Notes: generated by a model not told the origin, from the sequence alone. Shown: positions 43,444 through 55,067, counted from the stretch's first letter. The stretch: DNA of 64,000 nucleotides from Fibrisoma montanum (GCF_003583365.1 NZ_QXED01000004.1:186001-250000), one strand, 5' to 3'. Translations and numbers: made by a program.

Positions 43444-46400
43444 TCATTGCAGAAACTTATTGCGATCATTTTGTAATAACGCGAGTTTTTCCTGATATAT
43501 CGACAGAAATGACTGATAGTCGGCTGGGGATGTAGCCAGCTGGAGCTGTAGCAGACCGTCGTCGGCGTAGTCAACCAGGTTTTGAGCCAGGCAGAGCAGA
43601 ATATACGTTTTGATCAGCTCCGGCTTGTCTTCATTGTAGGGCAGCGCGGCCAGTATGGCTTGATACGCGGGCACAATCTGCTTTTGTTGCTGCCGAAACC
43701 GCGCAACGGCCGAAACAACTTCGGCGTCGAGCGGAGCCAGCCGTAAGGCCGCGTCGAAAGCTTGTCTGGCCTGAGCGGACTGTCCATTCTGGGCGTACGC
43801 CTGGCCAAGCAGCATCTGTCGCTCAGCTTCGTGCTGAGGCAGAAAGAACGTAGCCGCCATCTCCTGCGCGGCTTTCAGCTTGTTTCTGAAAACCGCAATG
43901 CGTAATGCCGATAGATTCTCGACTGAAAGCGGAAAGGCTTTCAACTGATCGGGTTTAGCCATCTGGCTCAGTATCATCTGGGCGTAGAACGGCTGCCGCG
44001 TAGCCAGGTATTGCTCTAGAAGGCTCACTCCAGCTACGGTACGCAGATTCGGATCTTTGATCGTTTCCCAGATAGCACCCCGATTGGCGTCGTCAGGCCG
44101 GTACGTGACATACATCGCTTTTTCGAGGTCAGATTCAGGGCGCTTGATGTCGTACAGCACCTGTTTAAGACCAGCTACGTCGTTGTCGTCCAGCGAAGCC
44201 GCTTCCCAGGCCGGCCGGGCGTCGGCCAGTTTACCGGCTTTGGTCAGAGCAACGGCGCGGTAATAGATCGAAACCGTATCCGTATTCAGTTCAAATGTTT
44301 CGGCCGCTTTGCGATACAGCCCCTGCTCAAGTAGCCACAAACCCGTAATCGACCGATAGGCCGGGCCACTGCGGACGTTACCCTCGGCCAACTGACTCAT
44401 CAGGCTGAACGCGTCGGCATGGTTATGGCGGTTGTATTCGGCCACGGCGCGGGCCAGCAGGAGGTCATCGGCAAAATCCTGATTTACGGGGTCCAGCGAC
44501 CGACGCTGCAACGTAGCTGTCAGGGTAGTGTCGGGCTGTTCGTTCGTCAGGGCGTAATTGTACAGGCTCGCAAACCGGCCCACGCTCAACCCCTCCGACG
44601 GCTGATCGGCCAGCCAGTCGGGTTGTTCGGGCTGGGTGGTATCGGCGCCGACAACCAGTCGGGCGGCTAGTGCATTCGCCTGAAACGATTCATACGATGA
44701 GCGGGTATCCGGCTTCGCCAGTTCTGGGTTAGCCAGAAGAATCTTGGGATTGCGGGCATATAAAGCCAGCAGATTCGCCTGGGGCACTTCATCGCGATCG
44801 GCGTTCTTGGAGGCAGCTTCCAGGTAATAATAAGCCGAGTCGGCTACGCTGGTCCGACCGTACAGGTAGCCCAGATTATTCTGTAGCTCACCACTGGCCG
44901 GAAAAGCTTGAATGCCTCGCTGGAGGGTTTTAACCGACTCGAAAAAAAGATTGGTCTGCAGATACGTATAGCTCAGTCCGGCGTAGGCCTGTGAGCTCGG
45001 ACGCTTAATCAACGCCTGCTGGAAAAAATAGGCAGCCGCTGTCTGATTGCCCTGCGTCAGTGCCAGCGAAGCCAGCGAATAATTGGTCTTGTGGTTCTGA
45101 AACTCCTGCTCAAGGGCCAGCTGGTAGAAAGCTTCGGCCGAATTAAACTCATTGGTAGCCACATACAGGTCACCCAGGGCGTTGTAGTAACCCGCCACTC
45201 CCTGCCGTACGGTGATCAACCCACCCGAAGCCAGCAACACAATGGTTCCAAACACACCCAGAATACGGAACAGACTCAGTTCCAGCTTGGGCGGTTTGAA
45301 CATAACCCGATACACGGGCAGGTTTTGCCGGTAGATCTCGCGAAAATTGATCCAGATGTAGATGACAAACGCCAGTCCCATGGCCAGGTGAGTGTATACG
45401 ATGGCATCTTCAAACAGTTCAATGAGCGGGTCGTTGGCTGTAGCAAACACGTAGCCAATGGTGAACGTAGTGAGCAGGGCAAGGCCGACGTACAGAAACC
45501 CTGCCGAATCTTGAAACGAGACAACCTCCTGCTGCTGAACCAGCCGACGAACTCCCCAGATACCGAGCACGACCGACAGCAAATAAAGTAGAAACGGACT
45601 GACGGACAGGATGTCAAGATCGATCGATTTGGTATTTCGGAGCCAGATCAACACCAGGTTGACGAGATACAGAAAGCTGATAAACAGAAAGTTGTTGAGC
45701 CCCAGCGGCCGGCGGCCGGATACGCGAGGGGCGTTGGTGTCCTGGCGTCCGGCTGATGTAAGCCAGACCAGGGCGGCAACTATGTCGAACGCGATGAAAA
45801 AGATGAAACCAACGCTACCAACCAGCACTACGGGCAGTCCGTAGCTGACCAGCGTCATGGCCGGCAGCAGTACTGGAGAAAGCGCACCAATCACCACCGC
45901 AACGCCAGCGATAAGCCCGGCGAATACCCCCGCCCGAATGGGAAAACGCAGCTCCGGCCGAAACGCGTGGAAGTAATAACTGACGGAGCCGAAGAGGAAG
46001 GTAAGCAGCATAAACAGATACTGCCCGCCCAGACCCGGTACGTCAAGGATCTCCCACCGGAAGAATGCCAGCCCCGCAATTACCAGTCCCATACCAACCA
46101 GGTACCGGATACGGTCCAGGCGCGTCAACGCTCCCAGAATGAGCACAAACGCCGTACAGATGCCAATCAGGAAAACGGTGGCACTACCTGGACGCACCTG
46201 CATGGCCGAGGCAACAAACTGTTCGGAAACGGCATATGCTTTGCCACTCACCGCGTAGTCGAGCAGGCCGTCGGTAAACGTACGTAATGTGATAGGCACC
46301 TCAGTCAACTCGCTCAGCACATCCCAGCGAATGACATTGCCTAACCCCTGCCACCAGGTAAACAGGAAAACCAGCAAGCTGGCCAGTAACAGACTAAGAC

Positions 46401-46461
46401 TCACTATGTACAGGAGCCGATAGGGGCGGCTCCACTCTTTCCAGAAATTCAGGGATATCAT
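43444..46461 (-). CDS. Large multi-spanning membrane protein with C-terminal TPR domain
   Basis: 1005 aa. Residues 1 to about 430 hold 10-12 hydrophobic segments (from LLYIVSLSLLLASLLVFLF on). After about 430 the chain is soluble and made of TPR-like helices (NEFNSAEAFYQLALEQEF, FFQQALIKRPSSQAYAGLSY, LYRKAAETFELN). I recognise no enzyme motif. The layout is that of Bacteroidota membrane-anchored TPR scaffolds. First gene of a probable three-gene operon (with DinB-like and ABC genes, gaps of 35 and 15 bp). Confidence 0.7.
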   Translation of the reverse strand: MISLNFWKEWSRPYRLLYIVSLSLLLASLLVFLFTWWQGLGNVIRWDVLSELTEVPITLRTFTDGLLDYAVSGKAYAVSEQFVASAMQVRPGSATVFLIGICTAFVLILGALTRLDRIRYLVGMGLVIAGLAFFRWEILDVPGLGGQYLFMLLTFLFGSVSYYFHAFRPELRFPIRAGVFAGLIAGVAVVIGALSPVLLPAMTLVSYGLPVVLVGSVGFIFFIAFDIVAALVWLTSAGRQDTNAPRVSGRRPLGLNNFLFISFLYLVNLVLIWLRNTKSIDLDILSVSPFLLYLLSVVLGIWGVRRLVQQQEVVSFQDSAGFLYVGLALLTTFTIGYVFATANDPLIELFEDAIVYTHLAMGLAFVIYIWINFREIYRQNLPVYRVMFKPPKLELSLFRILGVFGTIVLLASGGLITVRQGVAGYYNALGDLYVATNEFNSAEAFYQLALEQEFQNHKTNYSLASLALTQGNQTAAAYFFQQALIKRPSSQAYAGLSYTYLQTNLFFESVKTLQRGIQAFPASGELQNNLGYLYGRTSVADSAYYYLEAASKNADRDEVPQANLLALYARNPKILLANPELAKPDTRSSYESFQANALAARLVVGADTTQPEQPDWLADQPSEGLSVGRFASLYNYALTNEQPDTTLTATLQRRSLDPVNQDFADDLLLARAVAEYNRHNHADAFSLMSQLAEGNVRSGPAYRSITGLWLLEQGLYRKAAETFELNTDTVSIYYRAVALTKAGKLADARPAWEAASLDDNDVAGLKQVLYDIKRPESDLEKAMYVTYRPDDANRGAIWETIKDPNLRTVAGVSLLEQYLATRQPFYAQMILSQMAKPDQLKAFPLSVENLSALRIAVFRNKLKAAQEMAATFFLPQHEAERQMLLGQAYAQNGQSAQARQAFDAALRLAPLDAEVVSAVARFRQQQKQIVPAYQAILAALPYNEDKPELIKTYILLCLAQNLVDYADDGLLQLQLATSPADYQSFLSIYQEKLALLQNDRNKFLQ

Positions 46462-48314
<1,853 letters not shown>

Positions 48315-48318
48315 CCTG

Positions 48319-48395
48319 GTTTGTAGTTTGTGGTTTATGATTCGTGGTTGTGGCCACGACAGTTAACCACCAACTACAACCCACAAACTACAAAC
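48319..48395 (+). repeat. Long inverted repeat in the atpD-atpC spacer
   Basis: GTTTGTAGTTTGTGG (48319-48333) pairs perfectly over 15 bp with CCACAAACTACAAAC (48381-48395), whose end lies 4 bp before the atpC start codon. The 47-nt interior has further short pairings (CGTGG/CCACG, GTGGTT/AACCAC). It has no T-run and is built from a few repeated words, like the nuo spacers. Confidence 0.8.
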
Positions 48396-48399
48396 TGTA

Positions 48400-48645
48400 A
48401 TGCAAGTAGAAATTATCACCCCCGACCGGAAGGTATTCACTGGAGAAGCTACCTCCGTAACGTTTCCGGGTAGCGAAGGGCAGTTTCAGGTCTTGAACGA
48501 TCACGCGCCATTGGTGAGCACACTGGCCCGCGGGCCGATTGTCGTTCAGTCGGCGGCTGGGCAGCAGTCGTTTACCGTTGATGGCGGAGTGGTTGAAGTG
48601 TTACGTAACAAAGTGCTGGTGCTGGCCGAAGCTGTTATTGTGTAA
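48400..48645 (+). CDS. atpC: F1Fo ATP synthase subunit epsilon
   Basis: 81 aa, only the N-terminal beta-sandwich (MQVEIITPDRKVFTGEATSVTFPGSEGQFQVLNDHAPLV, GGVVEVLRNKVLVLAE). The C-terminal two-helix domain of E. coli epsilon (138 aa), which can inhibit the enzyme, is missing; short epsilon subunits are found in Bacteroidota. It lies downstream of the inverted repeat in the spacer. Confidence 0.94.
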   Translation: MQVEIITPDRKVFTGEATSVTFPGSEGQFQVLNDHAPLVSTLARGPIVVQSAAGQQSFTVDGGVVEVLRNKVLVLAEAVIV

Positions 48646-48672
48646 GCCCGTCCACGTATACGTATAGTGCTT

Positions 48673-48705
48673 AAAAAGAGCGGAACAAGGCGTTTCGCTC
48701 TTTTT
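48673..48705 (+). terminator. Intrinsic terminator after atpC
   Basis: AAAAAGAGCG / CGCTCTTTTT, 10-bp stem, 13-nt loop, with CTTTT after. Confidence 0.9.
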
Positions 48706-48824
48706 CTTTTAGGCCATAAGCCGGTATAAAAGTAATTGCTGGTGACAACTTGCTGAACGGGACGGCCAATTGTCGGTATTTGTGTAGAATTAGCCCTTAA
48801 TTTGGGTTTTCAAGTTTATAGTAC

Positions 48825-51116
48825 ATGATCTCATCTGCTCAACCCGATTCCTCACAAAGTCAGCTGTTTCAAAATATTGTTAATGATAGTCAGGTTGGAG
48901 TAACTGTTTTGGAAGCTGTTCGTAATGAGCAGGGTGAGTTTCTTGATTTTATCTTTGCGTACATTAATCCGGCCGGTGCCGACATCCTGGGCCAACCAAC
49001 TGATGCGCTTCTTGGACGGAGTTACCTGGGCTTTTTTTCCGAGGCAGTAAGCAGTGGTTTACTAGCAACCTATCGGCAGGTGCTGGAAACAGGAAAAGCC
49101 ATTCGGGTTCCTGAGGTGCATTACGCAGCCGATGGGGTGAATGGCTGGTTTGATCTGAGTATTAACCGGTATGGGGATGCCGTTGCGGTTACCTTTGCTG
49201 ATATTTCCTCGACTAAACAGGCGGCTCTGGAAGCTGAACGCCAAAGTCGGTACATGGATGGCATCTTCAACGTAACAAGCGAAGCTATCTATGTGCTGGA
49301 GGCCGTTCGTGACGGAGGAGCAAAGGCCGGTTCCGGTTCTATTGTCGATTTTCGGTACCAGCATGTCAATCAGGCGTTTGAACGTATGTTTGGTACGCAG
49401 GCGGATGCAATCGTCGGCCGAAATTATCTGGTGTTATATCCAACGGTGAAGTCGTCAGGACTCTTCGACAAGTTCTGCGCCGTGGTTGAAACCGGGCAGT
49501 CGTTTCAGCAGGAGATTTTTTATGACGGAGAAGGCATTCGTGGCTGGTATGAACTGACCGTTGTTAAACTGGACGATGGGGTTGTTGGGACAACCCGCGA
49601 TATTACGGTACGTAAACAGGCACAGCTGGAAAGCCAGAAGCAGGCTGCCTTTCGAAATCAGATCTTACAAATATCATCTAGCGGTATCATTGCCTATCAG
49701 GCTATACGCAGTCCAGAAGGTGTTATCACTGATTTCCGGACGGTATTTTTTAATCAGGCCTACGAGCAGATCTTCAACGAGTCAGCCGAACGCATTGCCG
49801 GGCATACGTTCAGGGAGCGATTTGTTGATGGAACCGGGATCGAATTATTTAATTTCTACGTGACTGTTACCGAGACTGGTAAAGCGTTTAGACGTGACCG
49901 TTACTATCCGCATCTGGGTAAATGGTTAAATCTGGCCGGGACTCAGCTCGAAGACGGCTTTATGATCATAGCCAACGACATTACTACCCTGAAGCGGGCA
50001 ACGGAGCAGCTCCAGACGGTTATTGACCAGGCGCATACAGGAATCATCATGATTCGGCCGGTAAGGGCGGTAAACGGTGGCCAGATTGAGGATTTTACCA
50101 TCTCGCTGGTCAACCGCTCACAGGCTGATTACCTTGGTCGGGCAACCGGTGAACTGGTTGGCCAGATCGCCAGCAAATACTTCACAACCTATAAACTAAA
50201 TGGCCTGTTTGATCGCTACCGGCAGGTAATTGAAACCGGAGAGCCCCAGCACTTTGAACACCATTATGAGGGCGACGGTATTGATGCCTGGGTCGATATA
50301 CAGGCTATACCGTTAAACGGCGAGGTGCTGATTACGTTTTGGGATCATACGGCCATGAAATCACTCCAGCGCCAACTGGAAGACAAAGTGTCGGAACTGT
50401 CAAAGGCTAACAGCAATCTACAGCAGTTTGCTTACGCAGCATCACACGATTTGCAGGAGCCGCTTCGAAAAGTACAGTCATTCTGCGACGTAATTGTTGA
50501 GCAGTATGGACCACAGGTTGGTGAAGACGGCCGCGACATGATGCGACGGATGCAGGGAGCCGCCGGCCGCATGCAGGTATTAATTCGGGATCTGCTGGCC
50601 TACTCACGAACGGCAACGCACCAGCAGGCGCTTGACCCAGTTGATCTTAACCGCGTTGTGGGTAATGTTTTGGCTGACCTGGATGTGACCATTCAGGAAA
50701 CGAACGCCCAGATTCGTATCGGTTCACTTCCGGTTTTACCGGGGGATGCATCACAGTTAGGTCAGCTGATGCAGAATTTGTTGTCCAATGCGCTCAAATT
50801 CAGACGGCAGGACGTAACGCCTGTCATTAACATTGAAGCCAAAGAGGTACCGTTGAATGCCCTGCCGGAGTCGTTACAGCTAAGGCGCGGGCGATACGTA
50901 GCGATCACAGTTCATGACAACGGAATCGGTTTCGACACACGGTACGAAGATCGGATTTTTGGTCTCTTTCAGCGACTCCATAGCCGGAGCCAGTACGAAG
51001 GTTCAGGCATTGGTTTGGCTATCTGCAAACGCGTCGCTGAAAATCACGGCGGCATGATCACCGTCGACAGTAAAATTGGTGACGGTACGCTGTTCACGGT
51101 GTACCTGCCAATGTGA
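48825..51116 (+). CDS. Soluble multi-PAS sensor histidine kinase
   Basis: 763 aa. Four tandem PAS units (about 14-130, 140-275, 280-395, 400-515); three show the repeated words VLEAVR and F-x-YI/HVN-x-A. No transmembrane helix is present, so it should sense a cytoplasmic signal. The kinase part has His541 (YAASHDLQEPLRKVQSF), LMQNLLSNALKFR (N box), ITVHDNGIGFD (G1) and GSGIGLAICKRV (G2). No response regulator gene is adjacent, so it is an orphan. Confidence 0.9.
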   Translation: MISSAQPDSSQSQLFQNIVNDSQVGVTVLEAVRNEQGEFLDFIFAYINPAGADILGQPTDALLGRSYLGFFSEAVSSGLLATYRQVLETGKAIRVPEVHYAADGVNGWFDLSINRYGDAVAVTFADISSTKQAALEAERQSRYMDGIFNVTSEAIYVLEAVRDGGAKAGSGSIVDFRYQHVNQAFERMFGTQADAIVGRNYLVLYPTVKSSGLFDKFCAVVETGQSFQQEIFYDGEGIRGWYELTVVKLDDGVVGTTRDITVRKQAQLESQKQAAFRNQILQISSSGIIAYQAIRSPEGVITDFRTVFFNQAYEQIFNESAERIAGHTFRERFVDGTGIELFNFYVTVTETGKAFRRDRYYPHLGKWLNLAGTQLEDGFMIIANDITTLKRATEQLQTVIDQAHTGIIMIRPVRAVNGGQIEDFTISLVNRSQADYLGRATGELVGQIASKYFTTYKLNGLFDRYRQVIETGEPQHFEHHYEGDGIDAWVDIQAIPLNGEVLITFWDHTAMKSLQRQLEDKVSELSKANSNLQQFAYAASHDLQEPLRKVQSFCDVIVEQYGPQVGEDGRDMMRRMQGAAGRMQVLIRDLLAYSRTATHQQALDPVDLNRVVGNVLADLDVTIQETNAQIRIGSLPVLPGDASQLGQLMQNLLSNALKFRRQDVTPVINIEAKEVPLNALPESLQLRRGRYVAITVHDNGIGFDTRYEDRIFGLFQRLHSRSQYEGSGIGLAICKRVAENHGGMITVDSKIGDGTLFTVYLPM

Positions 51117-51180
51117 GAAGCACACTGCCGTTTGTGAGGTTATTGCCTGTGGGTTCTGCCTGAAATTGAATAAAAAATAA

Positions 51181-51204
51181 AGCTCAGCGAATGATCGCTG
51201 AGCT
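51181..51204. terminator. Terminator between the histidine kinase and tRNA-Pro
   Basis: AGCTCAGCGA-ATGA-TCGCTGAGCT, a perfect 10-bp stem. On the minus strand it is followed by TTTATTTTTTATT, so it mainly ends the tRNA transcript; it may also stop the kinase mRNA. Confidence 0.85.
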
Positions 51205-51216
51205 TCTGTTGTTCAG

Positions 51217-51290
51217 TCGGGATGGCGGGATTCGAACCCACGACCCCTTGCACCCCATACAAGTACACTACCGGACTGTGCTACATCCCG
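51217..51290 (-). tRNA. tRNA-Pro (anticodon GGG)
   Basis: 74 nt on the minus strand. The acceptor stem CGGGATG/CATCCCG and a discriminator A are seen. The D arm is GCAC...GTGT, and the anticodon stem CTTGT/GCAAG encloses loop ATGGGGT, so the anticodon is GGG, which reads CCC. The T arm is GTGGG-TTCGAAT-CCCGC. No CCA is encoded. Confidence 0.95.
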
Positions 51291-51302
51291 AACAAGTGGG
51301 TG

Positions 51303-51310
51303 CAAAAATA
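51303..51310 (-). promoter_or_regulatory. -7 box of tRNA-Pro
   Basis: Read on the minus strand, TATTTTTG ends 12 nt before the tRNA 5' end and fits TAnnTTTG. No clear -33 TTG is visible. Confidence 0.5.
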
Positions 51311-51336
51311 AGGGATAGCGGGGAAAAAAGGAAGAA

Positions 51337-51373
51337 AGGCGGAAAGGAATTTTGTTACAATACCTTTCCGCCT
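51337..51373 (-). terminator. Terminator of the M1-type peptidase gene
   Basis: AGGCGGAAAGG / CCTTTCCGCCT, an 11-bp perfect stem with a 15-nt loop, begins 4 bp after the stop codon. On the minus strand it is followed by TTCTTCCTTTTTT. Confidence 0.85.
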
Positions 51374-51376
51374 GAA

Positions 51377-53806
51377 TCAATTTCGACCGCTACCTTGCAC
51401 CGCCGGCTGCTGGCCATTAGCCCGGCGCTGTTGCTGCATCGGGTTTTGCCCTTGTGGCGCGTAAGGATTCTGACGCTGTTTGAACAACTGAAAACGCGAT
51501 GGCTGCGACTGACGCGGGAACGAGTTATTCTCCGTATCAATGTCGGCAATCTCCTGGAAAGGATCGAGCGTCCATTGTTTCACCTTTTTGCTGGTGGCAA
51601 CGACTTTCTTGATGCTCACATCATTAAAACGCCAGATCTCGGCCGGGAAGCGGGCAACCGAATCGGTACCATCTTCAAACTCCATCCGGATGATAACTGG
51701 CATCGGGACTCCCCCTTTGTTCTTCAGCGAGATGGTGTAAAAGTTCTTGCTGGCGTTTTCCTGCAAGGCCCGACGCTCATCTTCGGTCAACGTAGCGAGG
51801 TAATCCTGGTATTTTTTGCGGTCCGAGTCGGTTACGGCATACGGGTCGTAGCTGTTGTAGAAGTCCCGCATGGATGAATCCTGGGCCACAACCGTCTGGC
51901 CTTTGTTTTCGGCGTCGCGCATCTTACTGATGGTTTTCGTCCGGCGCTCGTAGTCGGAACGGGCGTTTGCTTTAGAAACCGTCGGGTCCTGCGAGTCAAT
52001 CTGGAACCACTCAACTTCTGCCAAATCCTGGTCAACCGGCTCAACACCATAGAACCAGCCTTTCCAGAACCAGTCAAGGTCGACACCCGATGCGTCTTCG
52101 AGGGTTCGGAAGAAATCGGCCGGCTCGGGGCTTTTGAAGGCCCAGCGACGGGCGTACTCCTTGAAGGCGTAATCGAACAGCTCACGGCCCATCACCGTTT
52201 CGCGGAGGATGTTGAGGGCCGTTGCCGGCTTGGCGTAGGCGTTTGGTCCCAGGCTGATGACGTTGTCGGACGAGGTCATGATCGGCGACAGCACCGATTT
52301 GTCAGACTTCATGTAATCGACAATATACTGGGGTTCACCCCGGCGGCTGGGGAAATTGTAATCCCATTCCTTTTCGGCAAGATACTGGCAGAACGTATTG
52401 AGACCTTCGTCCATCCAGGTCCATTGCCGTTCGTCGGAGTTGACGATCATCGGGAAGAAGTTATGACCAACCTCGTGGATAATCACCCCAATCATACCGG
52501 CCTTGGTTTGCTCCGAATACGTACCATCTGGTTCGGGGCGACCGCCGTTGAACGAGATCATGGGATATTCCATACCGCCACCGGGCGTAGCGTGGCAGGA
52601 AATAGCTACCGGATACGGATACTTGATCGTGCGGTTGCCGTATGATTTCAGTGTATGCTCAACTACACGGGTTGAGTACTGGCCCCACAGCGGATTGCCT
52701 TCTTTCGAATAGAACGACATGCTCCAGATCTTGCGGCCATCGCCGTATACATCGGTCTGCATAGCGTCCCAGATGAACTTACGGCTGCTGGCAAACGCAA
52801 AGTCACGCACGTTGTCGGCTTTGTATACCCAGGTTTTTTTACCCTTTACGTCGGCAGGTTTGGCTTTCTCGGCCGCTTCAGCTTCGGCCTGGGTCACGAT
52901 GACCACCGGCGTTTTTGAGTTAGCGGCCTGTGACAGCCGTTTCTGTTGCGTAGCCGACAACACCTGCTTGTAGTTCAGACATTCGCCCGTTGAGCCAACG
53001 ACATGATCGCTCGGTACGGTGATCGCTACTTTATAGTTACCGAATATCAGCGTGAACTCGCCCTGGCCGAGGAACTGCTTGTTCTGCCAGCCATTTACGT
53101 CGTTGTAAGCGCACAAACGCGGAAACCAGTGGGCAATGAAGTAGTTTGAGTTGCCATCTTTCGGGAAGAATTCGTACCCGCTCCGGCCGTAGTATTCAGT
53201 TACGAAGTAGTTCCAGTCAACACCGAACGAATAGCTCTGGCCGGGCTTCAGGGGCGTCGGCAGGTCAATCCGCATCATGGTCTGGTTGATGGTGTACTTC
53301 AAAGGCTGGTTCGACTTGGCATCTTTTACGGCCGTGATGGTATAGCCGTATTTGTCGCTGGCCTGCTGCTGACTGCGCTCCCGAACCGACGTCAGGTTTT
53401 GCAGCGCCCCGAAGCTCATGCCGTTTTCGTTAATGCTGCCGGTGCGCGTAATGCTGCCTGTAGAACCCTTGGCAAACAGGTTCTGATCGAGCTGGAGCCA
53501 GATAAACCGGAGTTCGTCGGGCGAGTAATTATGGTACGTAACGACTTCCGTACCAATGATCTTCCGGTTGGCATCGTCCAGCTCAACCTTGATGTCGTAG
53601 TCGGCGCGGTTCTGGAAGTAGTCGCGGCCGGGGGCACCTGCGGCTGTTCGGAACGTATTTGGTGTCGGCAGCATCGGGCCGAGCTGCTCAAAGCGATTGT
53701 TGGCGTTGTAGTTGGATTGCTGGGGTGTTTGTGCCCAGGCACAACTCATTGCCAGCACCGCTCCCAATAGCGAAAGTGATCGTCTCATCGAGGGGTTAAT
53801 TAGCAA
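51377..53806 (-). CDS. M1 family-like zinc metallopeptidase, secreted
   Basis: 809 aa with a signal peptide (LSLLGAVLAMSCAWAQ). Zinc motif HEVGH (444-448), then 18 residues and Glu467 (WMDEGLN), the gluzincin HExxH-x18-E. MEYPMISFNGG replaces the usual GAMEN exopeptidase block. Residues 40-330 make the N-terminal beta-domain of M1 enzymes. After about 660 the chain is Gln/Asn/Pro-rich and low in complexity. It probably trims peptides in the periplasm or outside. Confidence 0.88.
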   Translation of the reverse strand: MLINPSMRRSLSLLGAVLAMSCAWAQTPQQSNYNANNRFEQLGPMLPTPNTFRTAAGAPGRDYFQNRADYDIKVELDDANRKIIGTEVVTYHNYSPDELRFIWLQLDQNLFAKGSTGSITRTGSINENGMSFGALQNLTSVRERSQQQASDKYGYTITAVKDAKSNQPLKYTINQTMMRIDLPTPLKPGQSYSFGVDWNYFVTEYYGRSGYEFFPKDGNSNYFIAHWFPRLCAYNDVNGWQNKQFLGQGEFTLIFGNYKVAITVPSDHVVGSTGECLNYKQVLSATQQKRLSQAANSKTPVVIVTQAEAEAAEKAKPADVKGKKTWVYKADNVRDFAFASSRKFIWDAMQTDVYGDGRKIWSMSFYSKEGNPLWGQYSTRVVEHTLKSYGNRTIKYPYPVAISCHATPGGGMEYPMISFNGGRPEPDGTYSEQTKAGMIGVIIHEVGHNFFPMIVNSDERQWTWMDEGLNTFCQYLAEKEWDYNFPSRRGEPQYIVDYMKSDKSVLSPIMTSSDNVISLGPNAYAKPATALNILRETVMGRELFDYAFKEYARRWAFKSPEPADFFRTLEDASGVDLDWFWKGWFYGVEPVDQDLAEVEWFQIDSQDPTVSKANARSDYERRTKTISKMRDAENKGQTVVAQDSSMRDFYNSYDPYAVTDSDRKKYQDYLATLTEDERRALQENASKNFYTISLKNKGGVPMPVIIRMEFEDGTDSVARFPAEIWRFNDVSIKKVVATSKKVKQWTLDPFQEIADIDTENNSFPRQSQPSRFQLFKQRQNPYAPQGQNPMQQQRRANGQQPAVQGSGRN

Positions 53807-53877
53807 ATAATCTTTGGTAAAAATACAAAACTAATGGTTAAGACGTTTGCGAATTCTCGCGCGCTGGAAGAAAATAT

Positions 53878-54486
53878 TTACCCCGCTACCAACTCGTTGT
53901 TAATAATCAGCGACAGCGCCATCCCGGCTACGATGCCGGAAACGATCAGTACCCAGTCGCGCCGTCGGACGTTCAGAATTTCGAGAACTACATGGGCGAC
54001 GCAAAGAACGATACCGACAATAAGCAACTGACCAAGTTCCAGACCAATGTTGAACGCCAGCAACGGCTGAATAATGTCGGCTTCCCGGCCCAGCAGGCTC
54101 CGGAGGTAATTAGAGAACCCCATGCCGTGAATAAGGCCAAACAGCAGGGCCAGTACGTATCGCCCCCGGGATTGGCTGGTCGGGGGTTGGTCAGAAAACC
54201 GGCTTTTGGGCTCCTGGACGAAGAAATTGGCTACGGTCGTTATGAGGATGGTAATCGGAATTAGTAGTTCAATAACATCCGTTCGGTAGTTGATGATGCG
54301 CAGCGTAGCGAGTGCCAGCGTGATCGAATGCCCGATGGTAAAAGCGGTTACCAGAATCAGGACCTGACGCCATTGGCGAAGGGTGTACACGGCACAAAGC
54401 GCAATAACGAACAGAATATGATCGTAACCACTCGGATCGGTGATGTGGTCAAAGCCAAGCCGTAGATAAATGAAAAAGTCGTTCAT
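53878..54486 (-). CDS. HupE/UreJ-like membrane protein
   Basis: 202 aa, six to seven hydrophobic segments. GFDHITDPSGYDHILFVIAL and GLIHGMGFSNYL are the HupE/UreJ histidine-glycine motifs, with FTIGHSITLAL between. The family includes nickel or cobalt permeases linked to hydrogenase and urease, but distant members like this occur without those enzymes. No nickel enzyme is nearby. Specificity is open. Confidence 0.8.
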   Translation of the reverse strand: MNDFFIYLRLGFDHITDPSGYDHILFVIALCAVYTLRQWRQVLILVTAFTIGHSITLALATLRIINYRTDVIELLIPITILITTVANFFVQEPKSRFSDQPPTSQSRGRYVLALLFGLIHGMGFSNYLRSLLGREADIIQPLLAFNIGLELGQLLIVGIVLCVAHVVLEILNVRRRDWVLIVSGIVAGMALSLIINNELVAG

Positions 54487-54557
54487 AAAATGTGGGCCTG
54501 CACAGGGGCAAAGGGTCAGGTAACATCTGACTACTGAATGCTCTCTGCTTCAGGTCT

Positions 54558-55067
54558 TTATTTAAACCATTCCGCGTACATTACGTAGTTATTAGCGGTA
54601 CGCATGAAAATTTCTTCCAGTTCGGGCGTAACGGTCTTGAGGAGCCGGGCCGGATTACCGGCGTAGACGGAGCCGGGTGGCACGATGGTATGCTGGGTGA
54701 CGATAGCGCCGGCGGCAATGATGGAGCCGCTGCCAACCACGGCACCGTCCATAATGATAGCCCCCATACCGACGAGCACGCGGTCTTCCAGCGTACATCC
54801 GTGTACAACGGCATTATGAGCAATGGAGACGTAGTTGCCGATGGTCGTTTTATATTTCTGGTATGTGCAGTGAATAACGGCCCCGTCCTGGATGTTGGTA
54901 CGGTCGCCGATGGTGATGGAATTGACATCGCCCCTAACCACCGCGTTGAACCAGACGGTACAGTCGCGGCCCATCGTCACCTCTCCGACAATGGTGGCGT
55001 TATCAGCGAACCAGCAGTTTTCGCCGAATTGTGGATGAATACCCCGAACGGGCTTGATTAGTGCCAT
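54558..55067 (-). CDS. Gamma-carbonic-anhydrase-like hexapeptide-repeat protein
   Basis: 169 aa, left-handed beta-helix. DCTVWFNAVVRGDVNSITIGDRTNIQDGAVIHCT carries the conserved RGD and Gln/Asp. The metal histidines are in VIHCT and SIAHNAVVHGC. The hexapeptide pattern runs from about residue 15 to 140. It is of the YrdA/PaaY type; many members bind zinc, but activity differs among them. Confidence 0.87.
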   Translation of the reverse strand: MALIKPVRGIHPQFGENCWFADNATIVGEVTMGRDCTVWFNAVVRGDVNSITIGDRTNIQDGAVIHCTYQKYKTTIGNYVSIAHNAVVHGCTLEDRVLVGMGAIIMDGAVVGSGSIIAAGAIVTQHTIVPPGSVYAGNPARLLKTVTPELEEIFMRTANNYVMYAEWFK

